64,000 nt of DNA from Alphaproteobacteria bacterium. Lineage in GTDB: Bacteria > Pseudomonadota > Alphaproteobacteria > Rhizobiales > GCA-2746425. Shown here piece after piece: positions 16,476 through 25,224 of the stretch. A program made the translations under genes and the position numbers. The notes beneath the pieces were generated by a model, which saw nothing but the letters and a program-made list of their open reading frames with translations, had not been told where the DNA came from and made no database searches. Location: the NCBI GenBank assembly GCA_024743215.1, contig JANSWZ010000011.1, forward strand, positions 62,001 through 126,000. The letters run 5' to 3'. The first letter of the stretch is position 1; each line of letters opens with the position of its first letter.

Positions 16476-17597
16476 GTGTCGAACTTGCCATGCAGGAATC
16501 ATGTGACCGAGCAATCAATCGCCGACAAACAGAACCCGAAAACGACCGAGACTGTGGCTCCCCAAGTGGAATACTCGGTCTCTTCCGGCCTCGCAAACCG
16601 GTTGGCACGTTCGAAATTTTCGGTGGCTTTTACATCCTACCAGTCAGGGCTTTTATATTTCGTCGGCCTTAATCCAAAGGGCGGCATAAATATACACCAG
16701 GCGGCTATGCCCAAACCAATGGGCCTTTGCCTGGATGATCAGGGTGCATTGACCATGACGGCTGGATTTCAGGTCCTGCGTTTTGAAAATGTGCTGGAAC
16801 CGGACCAGCGTATCAACAATCAGTTTGATGCCTGTTACGTTCCCCGCACGGTTCATGTCACTGGCAGTCTGGATGCGCATGATGTGGGAATTGATGAGGA
16901 AGGCAAGCCGCTCTTCATCAATACGCGCTACAATTGCCTTGCCACTGTTTCCGCCAGGCACAGCTTTGAAATGGTTTGGAAACCGGCCTTTATCTCAGAT
17001 TTGGTAGATGAAGATCGCTGCCACCTCAACGGTCTGGCAATGGAAGACGGAAAGGCGCGCTATGTCACTGCAGTCTCCCGTTCCAACACCATCGATGGCT
17101 GGCGCGACAGACGCTCCGACGGCGGCATTGTCATTGATGTCGCCAGCAACAGGATTGTCTGCGAGGGCCTTTCCATGCCGCATTCTCCGCGCATGCATAA
17201 TGGAGAATTGTGGCTGATGAACTCTGGAACCGGCGAATTGGGTGTTGTTCGCTTCAACAAGGATGGCATGGGCACTTTCGAGCCCCGCGCCTTCTGCCCG
17301 GGCTTTCTGCGCGGCCTGGCATTTCACAACGGCTTCGCCTTTGTCGGCCTCTCCCGCCCCCGCTACAAAAGATTCGAAGGACTGGCACTGGACCAAAAAC
17401 TCAAAGATGCAGATTCAGAACCCTGGTGCGGCATTCAGGTGATCGATCTTGCCAATGGAAACTGTGTTGACTGGTTCCGCATAGATGGAACCGTCGGCGA
17501 GCTCTACGATCTGGAAATCATACCTGATCACCTCTGCCCGATGGCCATTCACCCGCATTCCGAGGAAGCAGCCAATCTGATCACCCTTCCACGTTAG
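16476..17597 (+). CDS. TIGR03032 (DUF4915) family protein
   Basis: The product has 373 aa from a GTG at 16476; a GTG at 16503 is an alternative. The family pattern is clear: FTSYQSGLLYFVGLNPKGGINIHQ..., AMPKPMGLCLDDQGALTMTAGFQVLRFEN, DAHDVGIDEEGKPLFINTRYNCLA, CHLNGLAMEDGKARYVTAVS, and the HSPRMHNGELWLMNSGTGELG repeat. This is a beta-propeller-like protein with no signal peptide. Its biochemical role is not established. It precedes the M20 hydrolase gene by 42 bp in the same direction, so they may be co-transcribed. Confidence 0.8.
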   Translation: MSNLPCRNHVTEQSIADKQNPKTTETVAPQVEYSVSSGLANRLARSKFSVAFTSYQSGLLYFVGLNPKGGINIHQAAMPKPMGLCLDDQGALTMTAGFQVLRFENVLEPDQRINNQFDACYVPRTVHVTGSLDAHDVGIDEEGKPLFINTRYNCLATVSARHSFEMVWKPAFISDLVDEDRCHLNGLAMEDGKARYVTAVSRSNTIDGWRDRRSDGGIVIDVASNRIVCEGLSMPHSPRMHNGELWLMNSGTGELGVVRFNKDGMGTFEPRAFCPGFLRGLAFHNGFAFVGLSRPRYKRFEGLALDQKLKDADSEPWCGIQVIDLANGNCVDWFRIDGTVGELYDLEIIPDHLCPMAIHPHSEEAANLITLPR

Positions 17598-17639
17598 AGC
17601 CCCGGCTCAATTGAGAAGCCCAATCAGGGAAAAGATACT

Positions 17640-18863
17640 TTGTCAGTCACGCGTCACATTATTTCTGCGATCAATAAGTTTGGATTTTCCAGAAAATCTG
17701 GCGGCTATAACCGCGTCGCCTTCAGCGACGCTGATATGGACGCACGCAAATGGCTTGTAGAATTTTTGCATGCCGAAGGGTTTCAAGCTTACATGGACCC
17801 AATCGGCAATGTGATCGGCCGGTGGGGCAACAACAAAGAACCCCTCATCATGAGTGGTTCCCATACCGATACCGTACCAGATGGCGGAGCATTTGACGGA
17901 ACACTGGGCGTTGCCGCCGCCATTGCAGCAATGATCAACCTACGTGAGGCGGACAATGAGTTGGCATACGGCATGGAAGTGGTTTCCTTTGCCGATGAAG
18001 AAGGTCGATTTGGCGGCATGCTTGGCTCACAGGCACTCTCTGGTCAGGTCACTCAAAGTTGGATTGAACAGGCGCAGGACGCAGATGGCGTTTTGTTGAC
18101 AGACGCAATGAATGCACAAGGCCTTGATGCATTTTCAGCGCTGAGCTGCGCACGTCAGCCTGGGAGCTTGAAAGCTTTTGTGGAATTGCACATCGAACAA
18201 GGACCGATTCTGGAATATGAAAAGGTGTCGATAGGAATTGCCACGGTGATATCCGGCATCTGCCTGCTTTCGATCAGCCTCAAAGGTAGCGCCAATCATT
18301 CTGGCACCACCCCAATGGATCAACGGCGTGATCCAATGGTCGGCGCCGCTTCCGTGATCAACCAGATTGATACAGTCCTCCGGCAACATGGTTCTGATCA
18401 ATCGCGCATCACGGTTGGCAAGATCGAAGCATGGCCGAACACCCCCCATACGATTGCAGGAACTGTTACCTTTACAATCGTCATCAGGGATACCGACAAA
18501 GCCATTATGGGAGTCCTTCAGGAAGCTTTGGAAAGGTCAATCGCTACAACAGCAAGGCGTCACGATTTATGGAACGAGATCACACCCATGAGTTGGCTTG
18601 ACCCGGTGGTCTTGGACAGTAACCTGTCTGAAATCGCTACGCGCAGCGCCGCAAGGAGCGGCCATTCATGCCAACTAATGGCATCTGGTGCCGGCCACGA
18701 CGCGCAATCAATGCAGGCTATCTGCCCGGCATCCTTGATCTTCGTTCCAAGCCAAAACGGCATAAGTCACGCGCCGGAAGAATTGACTAGCTGGGACGAT
18801 ATTGAAAGAGGCACAGATGTGCTGATTGAGATGGTCAAAAGCCTGACACGCAAAACAATTTGA
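17640..18863 (+). CDS. Zn-dependent amidohydrolase, M20 family (N-carbamoyl-amino-acid hydrolase/allantoate type)
   Basis: The product has 407 aa, the usual length for the hydantoinase/carbamoylase group of M20. The start is TTG at 17640 behind AGGGAAA. Metal-site motifs are visible: SGSHTDTVPDGGAFDGTLGV, FADEEGRFGG and VELHIEQGPILE, then the dimerisation lid domain with GSANHSGTTPMDQRRD, and GAGHDAQSMQ near the end. These enzymes cleave N-carbamoyl amino acids, ureidoglycolate-like compounds or allantoate. The following peptide-type ABC transporter and unknown gene at 25221 suggest an imported amide or ureide substrate. Confidence 0.9.
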   Translation: MSVTRHIISAINKFGFSRKSGGYNRVAFSDADMDARKWLVEFLHAEGFQAYMDPIGNVIGRWGNNKEPLIMSGSHTDTVPDGGAFDGTLGVAAAIAAMINLREADNELAYGMEVVSFADEEGRFGGMLGSQALSGQVTQSWIEQAQDADGVLLTDAMNAQGLDAFSALSCARQPGSLKAFVELHIEQGPILEYEKVSIGIATVISGICLLSISLKGSANHSGTTPMDQRRDPMVGAASVINQIDTVLRQHGSDQSRITVGKIEAWPNTPHTIAGTVTFTIVIRDTDKAIMGVLQEALERSIATTARRHDLWNEITPMSWLDPVVLDSNLSEIATRSAARSGHSCQLMASGAGHDAQSMQAICPASLIFVPSQNGISHAPEELTSWDDIERGTDVLIEMVKSLTRKTI

Positions 18864-18904
18864 TTTAAGGCGGCACAAAGCGCTGGACAAAACATACCAA
18901 AAAA

Positions 18905-18948
18905 GAAACGATTGTTTCAAACGCCCCCAAAAGCATCATTTTTGAAAC
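18905..18948. promoter_or_regulatory. Inverted repeats upstream of rpiR, candidate operator
   Basis: GAAAC-GATT-GTTTC (18905-18918) runs into GTTTCAAA (18914-18921), which is repeated inverted as TTTGAAAC (18941-18948), ending 9 bases before the RpiR start codon. The 11-mer CATTTTTGAAA inside it (18937-18947) recurs upstream of the binding-protein gene (19867-19877). A site shared by both promoters suggests RpiR control. Confidence 0.5.
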
Positions 18949-18957
18949 GAACCTGCT

Positions 18958-19821
18958 ATGACTGAGGCCAGCCTTTCAGAACGCATTCTTGAAATTTTTG
19001 ACGACCTCACACGAAATGAACGCCATCTGGCGGATCTCTTTTTAGAACAGCCGGACATCATAGCGTTGAACACTGCAGCCCATATTTCTGAACTTGCAGG
19101 TGTTTCCAAGGCTACAACCGCCCGGTTTTTCAAACGGCTTGGTTATCCCAGTTTTAGAACAGCCCAACACTTGGCTCGGTCTGGTGACCTGGCGGATCAA
19201 GGCGGCAAACGCGTCTTTTCGCGTCCGCTGGAAAAAAAGTCCGGTCGCAGCGAATTGGCCGATCATCTGGCAAATGATGTGCAGAATTTGGTGAAGTCGA
19301 TTGAAGCCATTCGCAGCGACGAACTCAATAATGCGGTGATGCAATTGGCGCGGGCCGAAAAAATATGGGTCGTTGGTTTTGGCGAAAACTATCCGCTTGC
19401 CCATTTTGCCAGATCGCAATTGATCAAGGTAAAACCGGATATTCGAATGATCCCGATTGGCGGGTTTTCAGTCCCTGAGGAATTCGCTTCCATAGAAGAA
19501 ACAGACGCAGTGATTGCACTGGGCATTGGTCGCAAGACACCCAGTCTTCGGTCCATTATGCGTTCTGCATTGGTCAGCGGCGCAAATGTGATTTATCTGA
19601 CCGATCAGACTTCGGCTGGCATTGCGGAATCCGCAGCCGTCATACTGCGATGCCGCACACAGGGCGTCTCATTGTTCGATTCTGTCGCAGCTCCCGTTTC
19701 ACTGCTAACATATTTGTGCGTTGCAGTTGCAAGCCGTGTTGGCCAGAAGTCCATTGAACGCATGCGCTACATTGAAAGCATTCATGATGAGTGGGGAGGC
19801 TCCCTTGCTGGAGATTTCTAA
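18958..19821 (+). CDS. RpiR/MurR family regulator (HTH plus SIS domain)
   Basis: The product has 287 aa. The N-terminal RpiR helix-turn-helix covers about residues 8-80 (LSERILEIFDDLTRNERHLADLF..., ISELAGVSKATTARFFKRLGYPSF). The C-terminal SIS sugar-phosphate-binding domain follows (KIWVVGFGENYPLAHFARSQL, DAVIALGIGRKTPSL, GANVIYLTD). It lies between the M20 hydrolase and the peptide-type ABC operon, all in one direction. Repeated sites upstream of itself and upstream of the binding-protein gene suggest it regulates both. Confidence 0.92.
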   Translation: MTEASLSERILEIFDDLTRNERHLADLFLEQPDIIALNTAAHISELAGVSKATTARFFKRLGYPSFRTAQHLARSGDLADQGGKRVFSRPLEKKSGRSELADHLANDVQNLVKSIEAIRSDELNNAVMQLARAEKIWVVGFGENYPLAHFARSQLIKVKPDIRMIPIGGFSVPEEFASIEETDAVIALGIGRKTPSLRSIMRSALVSGANVIYLTDQTSAGIAESAAVILRCRTQGVSLFDSVAAPVSLLTYLCVAVASRVGQKSIERMRYIESIHDEWGGSLAGDF

Positions 19822-19866
19822 AATCTATCTTGCATGATTGAACGTCCAATAGCCGCCCAAATGATT

Positions 19867-19877
19867 CATTTTTGAAA
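19867..19877. promoter_or_regulatory. Second copy of the RpiR-site 11-mer
   Basis: CATTTTTGAAA here matches exactly the copy at 18937-18947. It lies in the 263-bp spacer before the binding-protein gene (20085). No other feature was recognised in that spacer. Confidence 0.4.
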
Positions 19878-20084
19878 ATAGTGTCGTCAATTATGAAATC
19901 TCTTTGACCGGTTACACAGACTTCAATAGCTTTTTGATCAGCGATAACCACATCGCCTTGCAGCATAACAAACAGAAATTCTGAGTGGCACATCAGACTG
20001 ACCGCCAACGGCATGTTTGCCGCTGGTCTGGTGCAGTGTGCCGCTTTTACACCAATACACATTGCAGAGCAGAGGACACAAAGA

Positions 20085-21647
20085 ATGCGAAATTTCTTAG
20101 GAAAACATGCCATTTGTGCAGGGGCTTTTGCCCTCGCATTAGGTGGCTCCATAGCGGCAGCCAGTGCGCAGGATATCGTCTGGGCACGCTACGGTGACAT
20201 TGACACTCTTGATCCACACAAAGCCACCAGCACCCTTTCCCTTCAGGTCTGGAGCCTGATGTATGATACACTGCTTGCGGTAGATGCTGACGGTAACCCG
20301 GTCCCCCACGTTGCCAAGTCCTGGACATCCAATGATGCTGGCACCGAGTATACATTCGCGCTGAATGAAGGAGTGATGTGTCATGATGGAACCCCACTGG
20401 ATGCCAACGACGTAAAATATACGATAGACACGGCATTCGACAGCGAAAAGCCAAGTCTCACCAAAGGCAGTTGGGGTCCAATCAGCAGCGTGGACGTGAT
20501 CGATGCCCTCACCTTCAAACTGACTTTGGATTCACCTTTTGTCGCACTTGTCCCATTTTTGGCGGATAGTTTTTCTTCGATCATTTGTGATTCAAACAAG
20601 GATGCCGCTGGTTTTGGCACCGATACGGCTATCGGGTCCGGGCCATGGAAGTTGGTCTCCTGGACCAAGGGCGACAAAATTGTTTTTGAGAAAAACCCCG
20701 ATTACAAGAATTTTGGCAAGCTTGCCAAGAACCCGGGCGCTCCATACATGGATGGCCTTGTCATCACCACAGTTCCAGAACCTCAGGCCCGCTTCGCGGC
20801 TCTGAAAACCGGCGAAGTACACATTGCCGAACCTCCCTTTGATGATGTCGCGGCCATCAAGGAATCTGGCGAATTGCAGATTATGGTTGCGGAAAACACC
20901 GGACAAAACGTCTTTTGGGAATTTGCCGTCCACAGACCGCCCTTCAACGACAAGCGTGCCCGCCTTGCCGTTGCGCACGCTACAGACGCCGCAACAGCGA
21001 TCAGCTTGATCTATGGAGATCTGTCCATTCCGGAATATTGTCCTGTATCGCGGGGTGTCTTTGGCAATGATCAGGATTTCTGTGCCCAATATCGCCCGGA
21101 ATATGACCCGGACAAATCCAGAGCCCTGCTGGCAGAATTGGGTTACAGCGAAGAAAATCCGCTCGAAACTGCGCTTTTGGTCTGGACAGGTGGCAACCGT
21201 CAAAAGCTGGGTGAAGTATTCCAGGCCCAATTGGCTGAAGTCGGAATAAAAGCCAATATCGAAATCATGGATATCGGCTCTCTGAATGCGCGTGTCCGTC
21301 AGGAAAATGAAAATACGCAAGGCACTACAGGCAGCATGGATATGATGACGTGGTCCTGGTATGATCCAGATATTCTGTATGCCTTGTGGCACACACCCGG
21401 TGCTTATCGCGGATATACGTCTCCCGAACTCGATGCCATACTGGATGAAACTCGTGTTCTGACAGACCCCGAAGCACGTAAGGCAAAAGTTCAGGAAGCG
21501 TTCAAATATCTTCTGTCAAATGCCATTCACGTGCCGCTTTATACACCTGGCTGGGAATGGGTCTTCGCGGTTCGCCCTGAAGTGAAGGATTTCCACATCG
21601 CGCCATTTGTTTACCCGATCTTCAGCGACATTAAGATCGAAGGCTAA
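20085..21647 (+). CDS. ABC transporter substrate-binding protein, family 5 (peptide/dipeptide type)
   Basis: The ATG at 20085 follows AGAGGA and starts a Sec signal peptide (MRNFLGKHAICAGAFALALGGSIAAASA). The 520-aa product has the family-5 solute-binding pattern: YGDIDTLDPHKATSTLSLQVWSLMYDTLLAVDADGNPVPHVAKSW, GTEYTFALNEGVMCHDGTPLDANDVKYTID, and DPETRKAK-like helices near the end (DPEARKAKVQEAF). This family binds peptides, opines, glycosides or amides. It begins a four-gene transporter operon, with a strong hairpin after its stop. Confidence 0.92.
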   Translation: MRNFLGKHAICAGAFALALGGSIAAASAQDIVWARYGDIDTLDPHKATSTLSLQVWSLMYDTLLAVDADGNPVPHVAKSWTSNDAGTEYTFALNEGVMCHDGTPLDANDVKYTIDTAFDSEKPSLTKGSWGPISSVDVIDALTFKLTLDSPFVALVPFLADSFSSIICDSNKDAAGFGTDTAIGSGPWKLVSWTKGDKIVFEKNPDYKNFGKLAKNPGAPYMDGLVITTVPEPQARFAALKTGEVHIAEPPFDDVAAIKESGELQIMVAENTGQNVFWEFAVHRPPFNDKRARLAVAHATDAATAISLIYGDLSIPEYCPVSRGVFGNDQDFCAQYRPEYDPDKSRALLAELGYSEENPLETALLVWTGGNRQKLGEVFQAQLAEVGIKANIEIMDIGSLNARVRQENENTQGTTGSMDMMTWSWYDPDILYALWHTPGAYRGYTSPELDAILDETRVLTDPEARKAKVQEAFKYLLSNAIHVPLYTPGWEWVFAVRPEVKDFHIAPFVYPIFSDIKIEG

Positions 21648-21654
21648 ATCTGCT

Positions 21655-21679
21655 GCCCCGCATGCACTGCATGCGGGGC
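21655..21679 (+). terminator. Intercistronic hairpin after the binding-protein gene
   Basis: A perfect 11-bp GC-rich stem (GCCCCGCATGC/GCATGCGGGGC) with a 3-base loop starts 7 bases after the stop codon and is followed by TGTTTGTCCCTTTC. Such a structure usually raises the binding-protein to permease ratio by partial termination or 3'-end protection. Confidence 0.75.
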
Positions 21680-21710
21680 TGTTTGTCCCTTTCACGGAGC
21701 GCGATCAAAC

Positions 21711-22634
21711 ATGCTGTCCTTTCTCGCCGGTCGCCTGACAATGGGACTCCTGACAGTCTTTGTGACAACCATACTGGTTACTCTTCTCATTCATCTGGTG
21801 CCGGGCGATCCTGTGCAAATCATGTATGCCCAAAGCCAGGGAACGACACCTGAGCAGATGGAAGAAGTGCGCAAGAGCCTCGGGTTGGATAAACCCATCC
21901 CGGTTCAATATTTCATGTTTGTAGGCCGCCTTCTGGAAGGTGATCTAGGCTACACAATTCGAGGCGGGCAACCTGTTCTCGACGTCATTTTACAGCGTTT
22001 GCCAAACACCATTGTTTTAGCTGTTGCGGCCATGGCGATAGCCATTCTCATTGGTGTGCCCATTGGTTTTTTTGCAGCTTACAAGCAGGGAACAATCTGG
22101 GATGTGACCCTGATGATCACAGCAATAGCCGGGATCTCGATGCCCCATTTCTGGCTTGGCTTGATCCTTCTCTTCTACTTTGCCGTTGATTTGGGATGGC
22201 TCCCGGTCAGCGGTGGTGGACCACTCAATCTAGTCCTGCCAGCTGTAACGCTGGGCCTATCCAATGCGGCCATCTTTGCGCGCCTGACCCGATCCTCCAT
22301 GATCGATGTCTTGAGTCAGGACTTTGTACAGACCGCCATTGCAAAGGGACTTCCTCAGAAGCTGGTACTTCGTCGCCACGTCCTGCGCGCTGGCCTGATA
22401 CCCATCATCACCATGATGGGCTTGCAATTTGCATTCATGATGGGTGGCGCCATTGTGGTCGAAAACATATTTTCCTGGAACGGGGTTGGTCGCATGGCTG
22501 TTGAAGCGATTTTCCAGCGTGACTATCCGATCATTCAGGGGTTCATCCTCACATTTGCCGTTGTCGTCGTTATCGTTTCCATCATGCTGGATGCAGTTTA
22601 TGCATTCATCGATCCACGCATTCGGCGGAGCTGA
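21711..22634 (+). CDS. Peptide-type ABC transporter permease, DppB-like
   Basis: Inner-membrane permease of 307 aa. N-terminal helix LTMGLLTVFVTTILVTLLIHLVPGDPV is the DppB/OppB signature with GDP. The periplasmic region has GLDKPIPVQYFMFVGRLLEGDLGYTI. The coupling loop FVQTAIAKGLPQKLVLRRHVLRAGLIPIITMMG lies near residue 205. It pairs with the DppC-like permease 2 bases downstream. Confidence 0.93.
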   Translation: MLSFLAGRLTMGLLTVFVTTILVTLLIHLVPGDPVQIMYAQSQGTTPEQMEEVRKSLGLDKPIPVQYFMFVGRLLEGDLGYTIRGGQPVLDVILQRLPNTIVLAVAAMAIAILIGVPIGFFAAYKQGTIWDVTLMITAIAGISMPHFWLGLILLFYFAVDLGWLPVSGGGPLNLVLPAVTLGLSNAAIFARLTRSSMIDVLSQDFVQTAIAKGLPQKLVLRRHVLRAGLIPIITMMGLQFAFMMGGAIVVENIFSWNGVGRMAVEAIFQRDYPIIQGFILTFAVVVVIVSIMLDAVYAFIDPRIRRS

Positions 22635-22636
22635 GC

Positions 22637-23524
22637 ATGGGTGAGATAACAGTAAATACGCCCGGGTTATCTGCGGAATCTACGCAGGCATCGCCCGGTT
22701 TCTGGCGAAGATTGGTTCGCACACCAAATGGCTTTATTGGCCTTCTCATAGTCACCATTTTGATTGTGTGTGCTTTTGGAGCAGATTTTCTTGCGCCCTA
22801 CAATCCGACCAAAATGGGATCTGGTCCCAGATTTCTGCCGCCAGGTAGCGACTTCCTGCTGGGAACCGATGAATTTGGCCGTGATATGCTGTCGCGTATC
22901 CTTTACGGAAGTCGGCTAACCCTGCTCATTGGTGCTGTGGCGGTCGGTATATCACTCACTGCTGGTATGCTGCTGGGGATGGTAGCAGCCTATTGCCGTG
23001 GGTGGATTGAAACGGTTTTGATGCGGAGCGCAGATATTCTGTTCTCGTTTACGGAAACGCTCATCGCATTAGCCTGCGTGGCTGTTCTTGGGCCAAGTTT
23101 GCAAAATGCTGTTCTGGCGGTCAGTATCGCCGGGATCCCCTTTTATGCCCGAACCTGCTATTCGGCCTCCCTTGTGGAGGTCTCCAAGCCCTATTTTGAA
23201 GCCAGCATCGCAGCAGGTGCCGGGCCATTCAGAATGGTATTTCATCATCTGTTGCCCAATGTCCTCCCAACAATGATCGTTGTTGCGACTTTGGGCGTCT
23301 CGACCGCTATTCTTGCCGCTGCAGGGTTGAGCTTTCTAGGGCTGGGGGCACAACCGCCGACACCGGAATGGGGCTATATGCTTGCCGGTTCCAGAGATTA
23401 CATCAACCGGGCACCATGGTTGATGACCATACCCGGGATTGCAATTGCCATAACCGTATTGGGATTCAATCTGCTTGGCGATGGATTCCGCACGGCATTG
23501 GATCCGAAAGAGAGGGATCGATGA
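22637..23524 (+). CDS. Peptide-type ABC transporter permease, DppC-like
   Basis: The product has 295 aa with the DppC features: an N-terminal cytoplasmic stretch, the first helix (FIGLLIVTILIVCAFGADFLAPYNP), LLGTDEFGRDMLSRILYGSRLTL, the EAA-type loop YFEASIAAGAGPFRMVFHHLLPNVLPT and the C-terminal GDGFRTALDPKERDR. The start is 2 bases after the DppB-like stop, and its own stop overlaps the ATPase gene by ATGA. Confidence 0.93.
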   Translation: MGEITVNTPGLSAESTQASPGFWRRLVRTPNGFIGLLIVTILIVCAFGADFLAPYNPTKMGSGPRFLPPGSDFLLGTDEFGRDMLSRILYGSRLTLLIGAVAVGISLTAGMLLGMVAAYCRGWIETVLMRSADILFSFTETLIALACVAVLGPSLQNAVLAVSIAGIPFYARTCYSASLVEVSKPYFEASIAAGAGPFRMVFHHLLPNVLPTMIVVATLGVSTAILAAAGLSFLGLGAQPPTPEWGYMLAGSRDYINRAPWLMTIPGIAIAITVLGFNLLGDGFRTALDPKERDR

Positions 23525-25224
23525 CATCGACATCCCTGCTAGATGTGGAAAATCTTTCTGTTGGATTGCGATCCAACCGTTCCATGACAACTGTAGTTTC
23601 AGACCTTTCGTTTCATCTGAAACAGTCGGAAATTCTCGCGATCGTTGGAGAAAGCGGATCCGGAAAAAGCATGACTGCTAAAGCCCTGATGGGTCTATTG
23701 CCAGCCGGAGCAAGAATTACCGGATCAGCGCAATTCAAAGACGTGGATATTTTGGCAAATGCGGACCGGAATGTGCAGGCCATTCGGGGAACGGGCATTG
23801 GAATGATTTTCCAGGAGCCAATGTCTGCCCTCAATCCGGTCTTGACAATCGGCTTGCAAATGACAGAGGCATTACGTGTCCACGGCCTTGCGAACCAGGC
23901 AGACGCCAACAAAAGAGCGATTGAAATGCTGGACCGCGTGGGCATATCCGCACCCCATACACGCTTGGGTCAATACCCTCATGAATTTTCTGGTGGAATG
24001 CGCCAGCGTGTCATGATTGCCATGACAATGTTGCTCGAGCCTGACCTGATCATTGCCGATGAACCGACAACGGCTTTGGATGTGACCGTGCAGGCCCAAA
24101 TTCTAGACTTGTTGAAAGAAATCGTGGCCGAAACCAGTATCGGTATGTTGCTGATTACACACGACATGGGTGTTGTCGCAGAAACAGCTGATCGGGTCCT
24201 TGTGATGAAACAGGGAAGCCGCGTGGAAGAAGCAGGCGTCCGCACATTATTCGCCGATCCAATGGCCCCATATACAAAGGCATTGCTGGCCGCAGTACCA
24301 AGACTTGATGGCAATCTATCCAGCCCAAGCGAATTTCCGGATAGCGACGCACCTATCCTCGAAGTGCGCAATTTGGAGAAATCATTCTCAAAGAAAAGTG
24401 GTTTTTGGCGGACGCAAGCCACGACCAAAGCCCTTAAGAACGTGTCCTTGAGTGTGCAGGAGGGAGAGACCCTTGCTATCGTTGGGGAAAGTGGATCCGG
24501 GAAATCCACGCTTGCAAGAGCCATTACCCGGTTACTGACAGTCGATAGTGGTCGTGTGATCGTCAACAATCAGGACTTTCTGGCATTGAAAGGTCAATCC
24601 TTGCGCAAGGCCCGCAGCGACATCCAGATGATTTTCCAGGACCCTTATTCATCGCTTGATCCGCGCTTCAAAATTGGACGCACTATCGAAGAGCCAATTC
24701 ATATCCATCAAAACATCGAGTCGTCACAAGCACGGAAGAGAGTAGACGCGCTTCTGGAACAAGTTGGGCTGACACCCGATATGGCAGATCGGTATCCCCA
24801 TGAATTTTCTGGCGGCCAACGCCAGCGCATTGCAATTTCAAGGGCCTTGGCGTCCAGTCCCAAGATCATAGTGGCGGACGAACCAACATCTGCCTTGGAT
24901 GTCTCAATTCAGGCTCAGGTTCTGGATCTATTGCTGCGTCTGAAAAAAGAGCTCTCCTTGACCATGCTTTTCATATCGCATGATCTGGCGGTAGTTGGAA
25001 AAATATCAGATCGTGTTGCCGTCATGCGAAGCGGCCAAATCCTTGAATTGGGCCCCACTGATCGGATCCTTCTTGATCCTCAGCACCCTTACACAATCGC
25101 ACTTTTGTCTGCCGCACCTTCGCCTGACCCGGAACGGGAGCATCGGTTGAGGGTTGACCTGCCTCATATCAAGGATGCTGGCCCATTGAGAGAAATCCAA
25201 TCCGGCCATTGGGTCGCAACATGA
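23521..25224 (+). CDS. Peptide-type ABC transporter ATPase with two fused nucleotide-binding domains (DppD-DppF)
   Basis: The start is ATG 23521, overlapping the permease stop. The 567-aa protein holds two complete ATPase domains: Walker A GESGSGKSMT with signature FSGGMRQRV in the first half, and GESGSGKSTL with FSGGQRQRI in the second, each with LIIADEPTTALDV or IIVADEPTSALDV as Walker B. Each half ends with the oligopeptide-transporter region (HPYTIALLSA). A single fused protein replaces the usual two subunits, as in GsiA and YejF. It drives the 21711/22637 permeases. Confidence 0.93.
   Translation: MTSTSLLDVENLSVGLRSNRSMTTVVSDLSFHLKQSEILAIVGESGSGKSMTAKALMGLLPAGARITGSAQFKDVDILANADRNVQAIRGTGIGMIFQEPMSALNPVLTIGLQMTEALRVHGLANQADANKRAIEMLDRVGISAPHTRLGQYPHEFSGGMRQRVMIAMTMLLEPDLIIADEPTTALDVTVQAQILDLLKEIVAETSIGMLLITHDMGVVAETADRVLVMKQGSRVEEAGVRTLFADPMAPYTKALLAAVPRLDGNLSSPSEFPDSDAPILEVRNLEKSFSKKSGFWRTQATTKALKNVSLSVQEGETLAIVGESGSGKSTLARAITRLLTVDSGRVIVNNQDFLALKGQSLRKARSDIQMIFQDPYSSLDPRFKIGRTIEEPIHIHQNIESSQARKRVDALLEQVGLTPDMADRYPHEFSGGQRQRIAISRALASSPKIIVADEPTSALDVSIQAQVLDLLLRLKKELSLTMLFISHDLAVVGKISDRVAVMRSGQILELGPTDRILLDPQHPYTIALLSAAPSPDPEREHRLRVDLPHIKDAGPLREIQSGHWVAT

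Noticed and set aside
20592-21392. Antisense frame of 266 codons in the binding-protein gene
   Set aside because: Shadow of the family-5 binding-protein gene; no start signal.
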